From assembly GCA_963753075.1 (NCBI GenBank), contig CAVWAR010000010.1, positions 231,908-295,907 on the forward strand: a stretch of 64,000 nucleotides of DNA, written 5' to 3'. This document shows positions 16,758-24,657 of this stretch, piece by piece. The DNA comes from Prado023 sp963753075. GTDB taxonomy: Bacteria; Actinomycetota; Actinomycetes; S36-B12; CAIYMF01. Position numbers and translations under genes: made by a program. The notes beneath the pieces were generated by a model, which searched no databases, was not told the origin of the DNA, and was given only the letters and a program-made list of their open reading frames with translations. Each line of letters opens with the position of its first letter. Position 1 is the first letter of the stretch.

Positions 16758-17108
16758 CTAGGTGGACGCCTCCAAGGAACGCCGGGTCGCCCACGCTCTG
16801 GCGAGCACGACGATCGTGGCCACGGTCACCGCCCCCGTGGTCAGGACGATCCGATTCGGATCAACTGCGGGCAGCCACCGCACCCTTCCCTTCCTGATGA
16901 CGTACACGCCGGCCGGGTAGGCCCGGATGCCGAAGCCGCCGCCCTCACCGTGCTGACCGTCGTGGTCGGTGCCGTCCCCACCACCGATCCCGCCGACCAC
17001 CCGCGCCGCCGGGATGACCGTCACGTCATCCTTCTCGATGGGCTCGCCGAAGACCGTGCGAACGGTCATCGCGTCCTGTGCTGTTCCGATCACGTCGTTG
17101 AACTCCAT
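16758..17108 (-). CDS. GerW (YtfJ)-family protein
   Basis: A 116-aa protein matching the GerW/YtfJ family. It begins MEFNDVIGTAQDAMTVRTVF and has the family core GEPIEKDDVTVIPAARVVGGIGGG, then a Gly-rich stretch and AYPAGVYVIRKGRVRWLPAVDPNRI, and ends with a single membrane helix (LTTGAVTVATIVVLARAWA). The ATG at 17108 has GGAGGA 4 bases upstream. In Bacillus the family acts in spore germination, but it is widespread in non-sporulating actinobacteria, where the role is unknown. The C-terminal helix suggests membrane anchoring. Confidence 0.8.
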   Translation of the reverse strand: MEFNDVIGTAQDAMTVRTVFGEPIEKDDVTVIPAARVVGGIGGGDGTDHDGQHGEGGGFGIRAYPAGVYVIRKGRVRWLPAVDPNRIVLTTGAVTVATIVVLARAWATRRSLEAST

Positions 17109-17195
17109 GCGTCCTCCGGGCTGATGGGTGCGATGTGTGACCCCGTCCACCGATCATGGTGGCCTTCGCTGTGACACTCAACCTGCGGCACCTCG

Positions 17196-17489
17196 TCAGC
17201 GTGTCCACGTCACCGCGGGCAAGGGCGTCTTCGCTGCCGTCGCAGACAGGCTCAGCGGCGCGGACTCCCAGTGGTCGCTGACGATCAGGATGGCGGTCGG
17301 CTTGGGAAGGGTCTGGGACCACGCGAACAACTCGCTGATCCACAGCGCATCATCGAACAGAGGCGGTGCGCCGTGACCGCGGTACAGCGCCGGCATCGGG
17401 CCATCTGCCGGGGCCCAGCGCCGATGAGCATGACTGGCTGCTGCGTCGTTGCGCAGGAACGCATCGAAGGCGGCGGCGGTTGCGAGCAA
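17196..17489 (-). pseudogene. Fragment of a DODA-type extradiol ring-opening dioxygenase
   Basis: The frame contains MPALYRGHGAPPLFDDALW and, after about 25 residues, PKPTAILIVSDHWESAPLSL. These match the N-terminal metal-binding strands of class III (LigB/DODA) extradiol dioxygenases, including the first His (HGAP) and the DHWE region. It then stops after 15 further residues where intact proteins continue for about 170, so the catalytic His pair and C-terminal half are missing. The Ala-rich residues before MPALY may not belong to it. Confidence 0.6.
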
Positions 17490-17656
17490 CGTCCCTTGCC
17501 ACGGCGGCTCCTCGGTTCGTGGTCAACATCTGGCGAACCCTGGGTGGGCCCTTCCATTCCCAGGTGGGACCTCCGGCCCTTCCGCTGCGGTACCCAGCCG
17601 GGGACGATTCACCCACGGGGAGTGTGCTCCCACCGCCAATGGATGGGGGTGTTCCG

Positions 17657-19042
17657 GTGTCTCGCAGGCCACAAGATGGGATTGAGGCCAGCCACCCAGG
17701 GGCGGGGGTGGGGGCGCCGATCCCTCGCAGGTCGGTCTTGGGCTACGCGACGGGCGACTTGGGGATCTCCATCGCCTACTTCGCCCTCGGCTTCTTCTTC
17801 CTCTACTACCTGACCGACCTGGTTGGACTTCCTCCGGCGTTGGCCGGCACCGTCGTGCTCGTCGGGAAGCTCTGGGATGGCGTCAACGATCCACTCATCG
17901 GGGTGCTCGCCGACCGCACGCGGTCGACGCGGGGCCGCAAGCGGGTCTACCTGCTGTTCGGGGCAGTGCCCTTCGGCCTGAGCTTCATGCTCCTGTGGTG
18001 GATCCCCGCGGGCATGGCGACGCGGCCGGCGGCTCTGCTGGCCACTGTCCTGCTACTGCTGTTCGCCACCACCTACTCGCTGGTGGGCGTCCCCTACCAG
18101 GCGCTGGTGCCCGTCATGACCTCGGACTACGACGAGCGCACGCATCTGGTCGCGTACAAGGCCGTGTTGTCGGCCGTCGGGGCGGTCCTCGGTGGCGGGT
18201 TGGCGATCGCCGTCAGCTCGCAGGTGAACGTCGAGGTCTCCCTGCGCATGATGGCGGTGTTCCTCGGGGTGGTGATCATCGCGACCACTCTGCTCGCGTC
18301 GCGAGCCGTTGCGCCCTACTCGGGGCGGGACACGCTGGAGATCACGCCGGTGCCGATCCGCAGGTACGTGCGCATGCTGACCGAGCACAGCGTGGCCACG
18401 CTCATGGGCTACAAGGTTCTCAGTGCAGTGGGGACGGGAGTGCTGACTGCAGCACTGCCCTTCTTCGCGGACACGGTCGTGGGGTCAGCTGCGACGGCGA
18501 CCTACGCCTTGGCGGCCTACACGGTGACGGGTGCTGCCATGGTTCCCGTGTGGGAGCGCCGATCCCACACGATCGACAAGCGACACCTCATGCTCGTTTC
18601 CAGCGGCATCGCCGCCGCGCTGCTGGTCCTGATCGGGTTCGTCGCAACGGCGGGGTCCACGCTGGTCTTCGTCGCAGGGGCCGCGATGCTCGGTGCCGCC
18701 ATGTCCGCCTACTTGGTGATCCCACCCTCACTCGTGCCGGACCTGGTCGACTGGTACCAGCACGAGCGGGGCGAGCGGCACGAGTCGGTGTTCTTCGGCC
18801 TCTGGATGTCGGCCCACCAGATCGGTGTCGGGATCGCTGGCTTCGTGCTCGGCGTCTGCCTGAGCCTCTTCGGGTACGTGGGGGACGCCGACGCCCAGAC
18901 CACCAGCGCCGTCCTCGGCGTCCGCGTGGCCTTCGCCGTTCTCCCCGCGGTGTTCCTCGTGGCTTCAGCGCTGTTCCTGCAGCGCTACGCGGCCACTCGC
19001 GCCGCGCTGGCGTCCGCAGTCGACACCGGGGCCAACGCGTGA
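17657..19042 (+). CDS. GPH-type (glycoside-pentoside-hexuronide) MFS cation symporter
   Basis: A 461-aa twelve-helix transporter. GPH signatures include VLVGKLWDGVNDPLIGVLADRT with the conserved Asp pair, then RTRSTRGRKRVYLLFG and VPYQALVPVMTSDYDERT. These proteins usually couple Na+ or H+ to sugar uptake, although homologues such as the mammalian lysolipid carrier MFSD2A and the actinobacterial secondary-metabolite transporters handle lipids. The GTG at 17657 has GGGGGTG upstream; an in-frame ATG at 17639 is the alternative. The stop overlaps the next gene (GTGA). Its neighbours (adenylating enzyme, GNAT, GAP/Sap, MMPL) argue for a lipid-like or conjugate substrate over a sugar. Confidence 0.85.
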   Translation: MSRRPQDGIEASHPGAGVGAPIPRRSVLGYATGDLGISIAYFALGFFFLYYLTDLVGLPPALAGTVVLVGKLWDGVNDPLIGVLADRTRSTRGRKRVYLLFGAVPFGLSFMLLWWIPAGMATRPAALLATVLLLLFATTYSLVGVPYQALVPVMTSDYDERTHLVAYKAVLSAVGAVLGGGLAIAVSSQVNVEVSLRMMAVFLGVVIIATTLLASRAVAPYSGRDTLEITPVPIRRYVRMLTEHSVATLMGYKVLSAVGTGVLTAALPFFADTVVGSAATATYALAAYTVTGAAMVPVWERRSHTIDKRHLMLVSSGIAAALLVLIGFVATAGSTLVFVAGAAMLGAAMSAYLVIPPSLVPDLVDWYQHERGERHESVFFGLWMSAHQIGVGIAGFVLGVCLSLFGYVGDADAQTTSAVLGVRVAFAVLPAVFLVASALFLQRYAATRAALASAVDTGANA

Positions 19043-20364
19043 CGTCGCTGCCGAGGGAGTCCGTCGGGCGGTACCTGCAATGGCGCTTCGACCACTGGGA
19101 CGCCGACCACCTGCGCCGGCACCAGCGCCGTCGATTGGCTTCGCTCGTCCGGTTCGTGGCGCGCTCCTCGCCCTACTACGCCGAGCGCCTGACGGCCCCC
19201 ACACGGGGGGCAGCCGTCGAACTCGCTGCCATCCCGCGGATGACCAAGGCCGAGATGATGACGGAGTTCGACCGGATCAACACCGCGCACCTGCGAGGCC
19301 AGGACCTGGTGGGCTTCCGGATGGAGCAGGAGCGATCGGGGAGCAACGACCTGTACAACGGCCGCTTCGCGGTGGGCCTGTCGAGTGGGACCTCGGGCAA
19401 CAAGGTGCTCACCGTGCTCTCACCCAAGGAGCGGCTGCGCTACTCAGCCCTGCTGTGGGCGCGTTCGGGCATTCCCCGGGAGATCCGCCACCCGCGGGTC
19501 CTGTTCGCGCTGCGGACGAACAATCCGGCCTTCACCGAGGTGACGGCCCTGGGCGTGCACCTGGTGTACGTCGACTACTTCGTGCCCCTGGACGACCTGA
19601 TCGCCCGGATCAACCACGAGCAGCTCAACGTCCTCGCCGGGCCACCGTCGCTGCTCGGCATGCTCGCCGAACGCGCCACCCGGGTGCACAGCCGTATCCG
19701 GGCCGTGGTGTCCTACGCCGAGGAGCTCGACGACAGCGCTCGGCGTCACCTCGAGCAGGCGTTCAACGCCCCGGTGGTCGAGATCTACCAGGGTGCTGAG
19801 GGGATGCTGGCCTTCACCTGCCCCGCCGGAAGCCTGCACCTCAACGAGGACTGCACACTCGTGGAGCTGGAGGAGACCGGCGACACGATCGGCGGGGCGC
19901 GCCGCGCGGTGATCACCGACCTCTACCGCCGGGTGCAGCCCTTCCTCAGGTACGAGCTCAACGACCTGATCGAGCTGGGCGAGGATGAGTGCCCATGCGG
20001 CTCGTCGTTCCGCCGGATCCGACGTGTCCACGGACGGGCGGACTCCATACTGCATCTGCCCGGCAGCTCAGGGGGTGAAGTCCTGCTGATGCCCGACTAC
20101 GTTCGCAGGGCGGTGAACGAGGCCTCGGACCTCATCCTCGAGTACCAGGTCGTCCAGTGGGACACCTCGGAGCTGGAGGTCCGGCTGCACCTGGCGCAGG
20201 GCGCGGATCGCGCAGCCATCGAATCCGAGGTCCGCATCAACCTCGGCTACTGGGCCCAGCGCGCAGGCGGCCAGATGGGAACCGTGCGCTTCCCTGACGA
20301 GGAGCCGACGCGCGATCCGGGCTCGCACAAGCTGGTCCGTGTCATCAGGCGGTCCCGCACGTGA
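19039..20364 (+). CDS. PaaK / F390-synthetase-like adenylate-forming enzyme
   Basis: A 441-aa member of the phenylacetate-CoA ligase branch of the ANL superfamily. Motifs are the ATP-binding loop GLSSGTSGNKVL (about residues 113-125), the A5-like EIYQGAEGMLAF, a late VITDLYRRVQPFLRYELND with the ribose-binding Asp, and the zinc-like ECPCGSSFRRIRRVHGRADS. These enzymes activate an aromatic or other carboxylate as an acyl-adenylate and pass it to CoA or another acceptor. The GTG start overlaps the transporter stop, and its own stop overlaps the GNAT gene (GTGA in both cases), so all three are translationally coupled. The substrate is unknown. Confidence 0.85.
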   Translation: MTSLPRESVGRYLQWRFDHWDADHLRRHQRRRLASLVRFVARSSPYYAERLTAPTRGAAVELAAIPRMTKAEMMTEFDRINTAHLRGQDLVGFRMEQERSGSNDLYNGRFAVGLSSGTSGNKVLTVLSPKERLRYSALLWARSGIPREIRHPRVLFALRTNNPAFTEVTALGVHLVYVDYFVPLDDLIARINHEQLNVLAGPPSLLGMLAERATRVHSRIRAVVSYAEELDDSARRHLEQAFNAPVVEIYQGAEGMLAFTCPAGSLHLNEDCTLVELEETGDTIGGARRAVITDLYRRVQPFLRYELNDLIELGEDECPCGSSFRRIRRVHGRADSILHLPGSSGGEVLLMPDYVRRAVNEASDLILEYQVVQWDTSELEVRLHLAQGADRAAIESEVRINLGYWAQRAGGQMGTVRFPDEEPTRDPGSHKLVRVIRRSRT

Positions 20365-21425
20365 CCGGTCCTGAGGTCGAGCAGGTACCGATCGAGGGTC
20401 GGTCGCCGCAGAGAGGCCTGTTCGACGGGCTGCCTGCCCAGGTGTACGCGGGTGATCCGAGCTGGTCGCCGGCCAGCGTGACGGTCGCGAGTCAGTGCTT
20501 CGACGATGCCGCGGCAGGTGTCGTCGGGATGCACCCGGTCGTGGTGATGCGATCCGGTCGGGCGGTCGCCCGCGCCGCCGGGATCGTCAGCCCGTCGGGG
20601 GAGGGTCCGTCCGGCGCGAGGCAGGGTTGGGTCGGGCTCGTCGAGTGCCGGCCGGGGGAGCGCGACGCCGGACAGCAGGCGGTCGACGACTGCCGGGTCT
20701 GGCTCCAGGCGCAGGGGTGCAGCGAGGTGGCGGGCCCGCGCACGTCAGCCTTGATGTCGGGGCTCCTCGTGGCCGGCTTCGACCACCCGCAGGCCATCCT
20801 CACCCCGCACAACCCAGCCTGGTACGCCGAGCTCTTCGCGGCGTGTGGATTCCGGGTGGCCACGTCGTCCGTGGCTCTGGAGTTCACCCGGGCACACGTG
20901 CCCCGATTCCGCGGCTTCCCAGACCCCCGGTTTCGGGTGCGTCACCTTGAACGCGAACGGACGAGCGAGGAGCTCGAGACAGTTCGGCTGTTCCAGCAGG
21001 CGACCTTTGCCGGCAGCCCGGGCCACCTCGACCGCACGCCCGAGCAGATGCATCGCCTCGTGGCCGGCCTCGAAGCGGGGTTGGACCCCGAGCTCGTGCT
21101 GATCGCTGAGGATCGGGCGGGCGCGACGATCGGCGTCCTCGTGTGCCTGTCCGACGTGTGGCAACCGCGCCCGCCGGGGGCAGACCCCGATCGTGCTCGA
21201 CTCCTCACGATCGGCGTCGCGCCTGGGTGGCGCAGCCGCGGTGTGGCAGTTGCCATGGGGCGGGCGCTCACGGATGTCCTGCTGAGGAAGGGCTACCAGA
21301 CGTTGGAGGCGTCCTGGGTGCGCAGGGACAACACGCGCCCTCGGGCTCTGGCGCGCGCGCTGGGCGCTCGGGAGACGCGGAGGTTCGAACTCCTCGCCTG
21401 GCACGCCCCCGGCGCGCGGGACTGA
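20361..21425 (+). CDS. GNAT-family N-acyltransferase
   Basis: A 354-aa protein. The C-terminal half (about 195-345) is a GNAT domain with the acyl-CoA pyrophosphate loop in TIGVAPGWRSRGVAVAMGRAL (RSRGVA) and the family C-terminal strand SWVRRDNTRPRALARALGA. The N-terminal half is of the type found in large GNAT proteins once called YghO-like (PAWYAELFAACGFRV), so two tandem GNAT-like folds are likely. It overlaps the adenylating enzyme by 4 bases and precedes the GAP/Sap gene by 6 bases. The simplest reading is that it transfers an acyl group activated by its neighbour. Confidence 0.82.
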   Translation: MTGPEVEQVPIEGRSPQRGLFDGLPAQVYAGDPSWSPASVTVASQCFDDAAAGVVGMHPVVVMRSGRAVARAAGIVSPSGEGPSGARQGWVGLVECRPGERDAGQQAVDDCRVWLQAQGCSEVAGPRTSALMSGLLVAGFDHPQAILTPHNPAWYAELFAACGFRVATSSVALEFTRAHVPRFRGFPDPRFRVRHLERERTSEELETVRLFQQATFAGSPGHLDRTPEQMHRLVAGLEAGLDPELVLIAEDRAGATIGVLVCLSDVWQPRPPGADPDRARLLTIGVAPGWRSRGVAVAMGRALTDVLLRKGYQTLEASWVRRDNTRPRALARALGARETRRFELLAWHAPGARD

Positions 21426-21431
21426 GCTTTC

Positions 21432-22109
21432 GTGAACACCGGCCTTGCGGCGGCGCTGCCCCTGGCGTTGGCTGCGGCGGTCAGCCCGGGTCTGCTCGCG
21501 ATCGTGCTGCTGATCCTGTCGAGCGAGAACCGTCCGAAGGCTCGTGCGTGGTCCTACCTTCTGGGCGTGGTGACGGTCATCCTCGTCGTCACCCTCGCGG
21601 GGATCGTCACGATTCGTGCCCTCGTGGAGGACTTCGGGACGTCACCCACCGGCTGGTCGGTCGCCATCAAGGTGGTCGTGGTTGTCCTCCTCCTCGGCCT
21701 GGGGTTGCGGTACCTGCGACCCCCCGATGCCCTGCCGGCTGGCCGGCGGCCGTGGCTGGAGGATCGGCTGAGGGCGGCGGGGCCACCGGTGTTCTACGTC
21801 CTGGGCGTGGCCACCATGTCGACCAACTGGTCGACTCTCCTGCTGTACCTCAGCGCCCTCGAGGTGATCAGGTCAACGGCCACAAGCACCGCCATCACGC
21901 TGCTGACCTCCTTCATCGTGCTTCTGATCACCATCGGCCCGCTGCTCCTGCCAGTGTTGGCCGTGACGGTGGTCGGCCATCGTTCGGACCGCCTTCTGGC
22001 GTTCCTCGCAGGCTTCGCCAGCAGGCACTCGCATCAGATCATCGCCGGGGTCTACTTCGTACTGGCAGTCTTCGTAGCCGCCTCAGCGTTCGCTGAGCTG
22101 TGGCGATAG
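21432..22109 (+). CDS. GAP / Sap (sulfolipid-1-addressing)-family membrane protein
   Basis: A 225-aa protein with six predicted membrane helices. It begins MNTGLAAALPLALAAAVSPG, the LysE/GAP-like first helix with its conserved Ser-Pro-Gly, and lacks soluble domains. The family includes mycobacterial Sap, which helps place sulfolipid-1 on the cell surface, and glycopeptidolipid addressing proteins. The GTG at 21432 lies 6 bases after the GNAT stop. Its presence upstream of an MMPL exporter repeats the mycobacterial pairing. Function here is inferred from that context. Confidence 0.82.
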   Translation: MNTGLAAALPLALAAAVSPGLLAIVLLILSSENRPKARAWSYLLGVVTVILVVTLAGIVTIRALVEDFGTSPTGWSVAIKVVVVVLLLGLGLRYLRPPDALPAGRRPWLEDRLRAAGPPVFYVLGVATMSTNWSTLLLYLSALEVIRSTATSTAITLLTSFIVLLITIGPLLLPVLAVTVVGHRSDRLLAFLAGFASRHSHQIIAGVYFVLAVFVAASAFAELWR

Positions 22110-22213
22110 CAGTGGCCACAGTGGATGTCGATCCTGTGCCGCAGGTGGCAACGTCACCGTGAGGAATCGAGCGTCAAGCGGGACCGTCTCGGCGCGGGGA
22201 CAACGACGCCTGA

Positions 22214-22235
22214 CTGCTCGGCCTGGGCCGAGCAG
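22214..22235. terminator. Nine-bp perfect hairpin between the GAP and MMPL genes
   Basis: CTGCTCGGC (22214-22222) pairs with GCCGAGCAG (22227-22235) around a CTGG loop. It lies 105 bases after the GAP stop and 88 bases before the MMPL start and could end transcription or attenuate read-through. No T-run follows. Confidence 0.4.
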
Positions 22236-22323
22236 GGCCGGCCGCACCGTTGGTGCAGGATGGGTGCCAGCCGCAGGTGTGCCCCGGTGTGCGGCGCCAC
22301 CTCGATCCCACGACGGAGTCCGC

Positions 22324-24546
22324 ATGGCATCGGATCAGCAGCCCTTCGAACCTCCCGCCGCCGATCGGGAGCACCACGGAGGGGCACTCGGCGATCCACA
22401 CAGCCGCGGCGGGATCCGACTTCGACGCTGGCTCGTCCCCGCGCTGATAACCGTCTTCTGGTTGTTCATCGCCGGCCCGCTCGGCTCGTTCGCGGGCCAG
22501 CTCACCGACGTGCAGGAGAACGAGCCCGCGGGGTTCCTGCCGGCCAGCGCCGAGTCGACCCAGGTGCGCGAGCTGGGGCTGGAGTTCGCCACGAGTGACA
22601 CCCTGCCCGCGATTGTCGTGTACGAGTTCGACCAGCCGGTCGGACCCGCCGACCTGGCAGCCGTCTCGGCGGACGCCCAGCGCATCTCGCAGGTCCCCGG
22701 GGTGACCGACCCGGTCATCGGGCCGGTGCCCAGCGAGGACGGGATCGCGGTCACGCTCATCGCGAACCTGAAGATCGCCCCTGAGGACGAACCTGGCGCC
22801 CAGGTGAGCGAGATCCGGGAGGTCCTCGCGGACAGCCCGGCCTGGGAGCTCGGGGCGGAGGTCTATGTCACCGGGCCTGCCGGTGTCCTTGCCGACTTCG
22901 CGGAGGCGTTCGGGGAGATTGACGGGATCCTGCTGCTGGTGGCGCTGGGCGTGGTCCTGGTGATCCTGCTGCTCGTCTACCGCAGCCCGGTCCTGCCCTT
23001 CCTCGTCCTGCTGACCTCGATCCTGGCGCTGGGTGCAGCCTCGTTCGTGATCTACCAGCTCGCCGCGAACGACGTCATCACCCTCAACGGTCAGAGCCAG
23101 GGGATCCTCTTCATCCTCGCCATCGGGGCCACCACGGACTACTCCCTGCTCCTCGTCGCGCGCTTCCGGGAGGAGCTGCGTCGCAACGCCTACCAGGTCG
23201 ATGCCATGCGCGCGACCCTCAAGGGCACCCTCGGCGCGATCCTGGCCTCCGGCGGCACGGTGATCCTCGGGGTCATGACGCTGCTGCTCTCCGAGCTGAA
23301 CTCCAACCGGGGCCTCGGGCCGGTGGCGGCAGTCGGCATCGCCTTCGCCATGCTCGCAGCGTTGACGTTCCTGCCCGCGGTCCTGGTCATGCTCGGCCGG
23401 AAGGCCTTCTGGCCGGTCCGCCCCACCCTCGACCTTGCCCACCAGCAGGCCCAGGTCACTGGGTTCTGGGCGCGTGTGGCCAGCACGGTGGACCGCAAGC
23501 CTCGCGTGGTTCTGATCGCATCTTCGGCGGTCCTGCTGGGCCTGTGCGCGTTCGTCCCGTCGTTCAAGGCCCAGGGGGTTCCGCAGTCGGACTTCTTCCT
23601 CGTTTCCGTGGAGTCGACTGAGGGTCAGGACGCCCTGTCCCGGCACTACCCAGCAGGGTCGGGCAGCGAGACGCTCGTGGTCGGCCCGCAGGAGCTGACC
23701 GCCGAGATGACAGCGGTGATCGACGCCAACGCGGGCGTCGCCTCCGTCGTCCCCCAGGTGGCCGGCCCGCCCGGCCCCGGGGCACAACCAATGGTCGTGG
23801 GCGGCAACGTGCTGCTGCAGGTGACCCTGGTCGACCAGGCCGACTCGGTCGCGGCCGAGCAGACCGTGGAGCAACTGCGCTCGGACCTTGATGCGGTCAG
23901 CACGGAGGCGCTGGTCGGGGGGACCACGGCGATCCAGCTCGACACCAAGTCGGCCGCACAACGTGACCTGCGGGTGATCATCCCCGCCGTCCTGCTGGTG
24001 ACGCTGCTCGTGCTGATCCTGCTGCTGCGCGCGATCGTGGCACCGCTGCTGCTGCTCGCGACCGTGATCGTGTCGTTCGGGGCGACGATCGGGCTGGCGG
24101 CGATCGTCTTCTACGGGATCCTCGACCTGCCCGGCGCCGATGCGTCCGTGCCCCTGTTCGCGTTCGTGTTCCTGGCAGCGCTGGGCGTGGACTACAACAT
24201 CTTCCTGATGACCCGGGCCCGGGAGGAGACGATCAAGCACGGCAACCGGGCCGGGATGCTGCGCGCCCTGGCTGTCACCGGCGGGGTGATCACGAGTGCG
24301 GGCATCGTGCTCGCGGCCACGTTCAGTGCCTTGGCCCTCCTGCCGCTGCTGTTCCTGTTCCAGATCGCGTTCATCGTCGCGGCGGGCGTGCTGATCGACA
24401 CACTGATCGTCCGCTCGCTGGTGGTGCCCTCGTCGGTGATCGTGATCGGGCCGCGGACGTGGTGGCCCAGTCGGTTGGCCGCGGAAGACCATGAGTTGGA
24501 CGAGGTCGCGGCTCTGGAGGTCGCGATCGGGGGCCAGGAGGACTAG
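22324..24546 (+). CDS. MMPL/RND-family lipid exporter
   Basis: A 740-aa inner-membrane transporter of the MmpL branch of RND proteins. Helix 1 (about 35-55) is followed by a periplasmic loop (about 60-200), helices 2-6 (about 200-390), a second loop (about 440-570) and helices 8-12. The proton-relay signature GATTDYSLLLVARFREEL and its second-half counterpart LGVDYNIFLMTRAREE (the paired Asp-Tyr) are both intact. The ATG at 22324 is preceded by GGAG and the frame upstream has no helix. The 214-base gap and hairpin before it allow a separate promoter, yet it shares direction with the GPH-ligase-GNAT-GAP group. In mycobacteria such proteins export lipids together with a Sap partner. Confidence 0.92.
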   Translation: MASDQQPFEPPAADREHHGGALGDPHSRGGIRLRRWLVPALITVFWLFIAGPLGSFAGQLTDVQENEPAGFLPASAESTQVRELGLEFATSDTLPAIVVYEFDQPVGPADLAAVSADAQRISQVPGVTDPVIGPVPSEDGIAVTLIANLKIAPEDEPGAQVSEIREVLADSPAWELGAEVYVTGPAGVLADFAEAFGEIDGILLLVALGVVLVILLLVYRSPVLPFLVLLTSILALGAASFVIYQLAANDVITLNGQSQGILFILAIGATTDYSLLLVARFREELRRNAYQVDAMRATLKGTLGAILASGGTVILGVMTLLLSELNSNRGLGPVAAVGIAFAMLAALTFLPAVLVMLGRKAFWPVRPTLDLAHQQAQVTGFWARVASTVDRKPRVVLIASSAVLLGLCAFVPSFKAQGVPQSDFFLVSVESTEGQDALSRHYPAGSGSETLVVGPQELTAEMTAVIDANAGVASVVPQVAGPPGPGAQPMVVGGNVLLQVTLVDQADSVAAEQTVEQLRSDLDAVSTEALVGGTTAIQLDTKSAAQRDLRVIIPAVLLVTLLVLILLLRAIVAPLLLLATVIVSFGATIGLAAIVFYGILDLPGADASVPLFAFVFLAALGVDYNIFLMTRAREETIKHGNRAGMLRALAVTGGVITSAGIVLAATFSALALLPLLFLFQIAFIVAAGVLIDTLIVRSLVVPSSVIVIGPRTWWPSRLAAEDHELDEVAALEVAIGGQED

Positions 24547-24657
24547 TCCGCCTGGCCTGCATGAGGGACTGCCGGGTACCCCTGGAGCGATGACCGGAGT
24601 GGGTCAGCCAGGGGCCGAGAGCGGGTCAGGTGCCGCCCGCGTGGTACTCGGTCCAAC

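Noticed and set aside
22174..24492. A 772-codon minus-strand frame opposite the MMPL gene
   Set aside because: Composition is dominated by Arg, Asp, Gln and His from reversed hydrophobic codons; the MMPL protein on the other strand is unambiguous.
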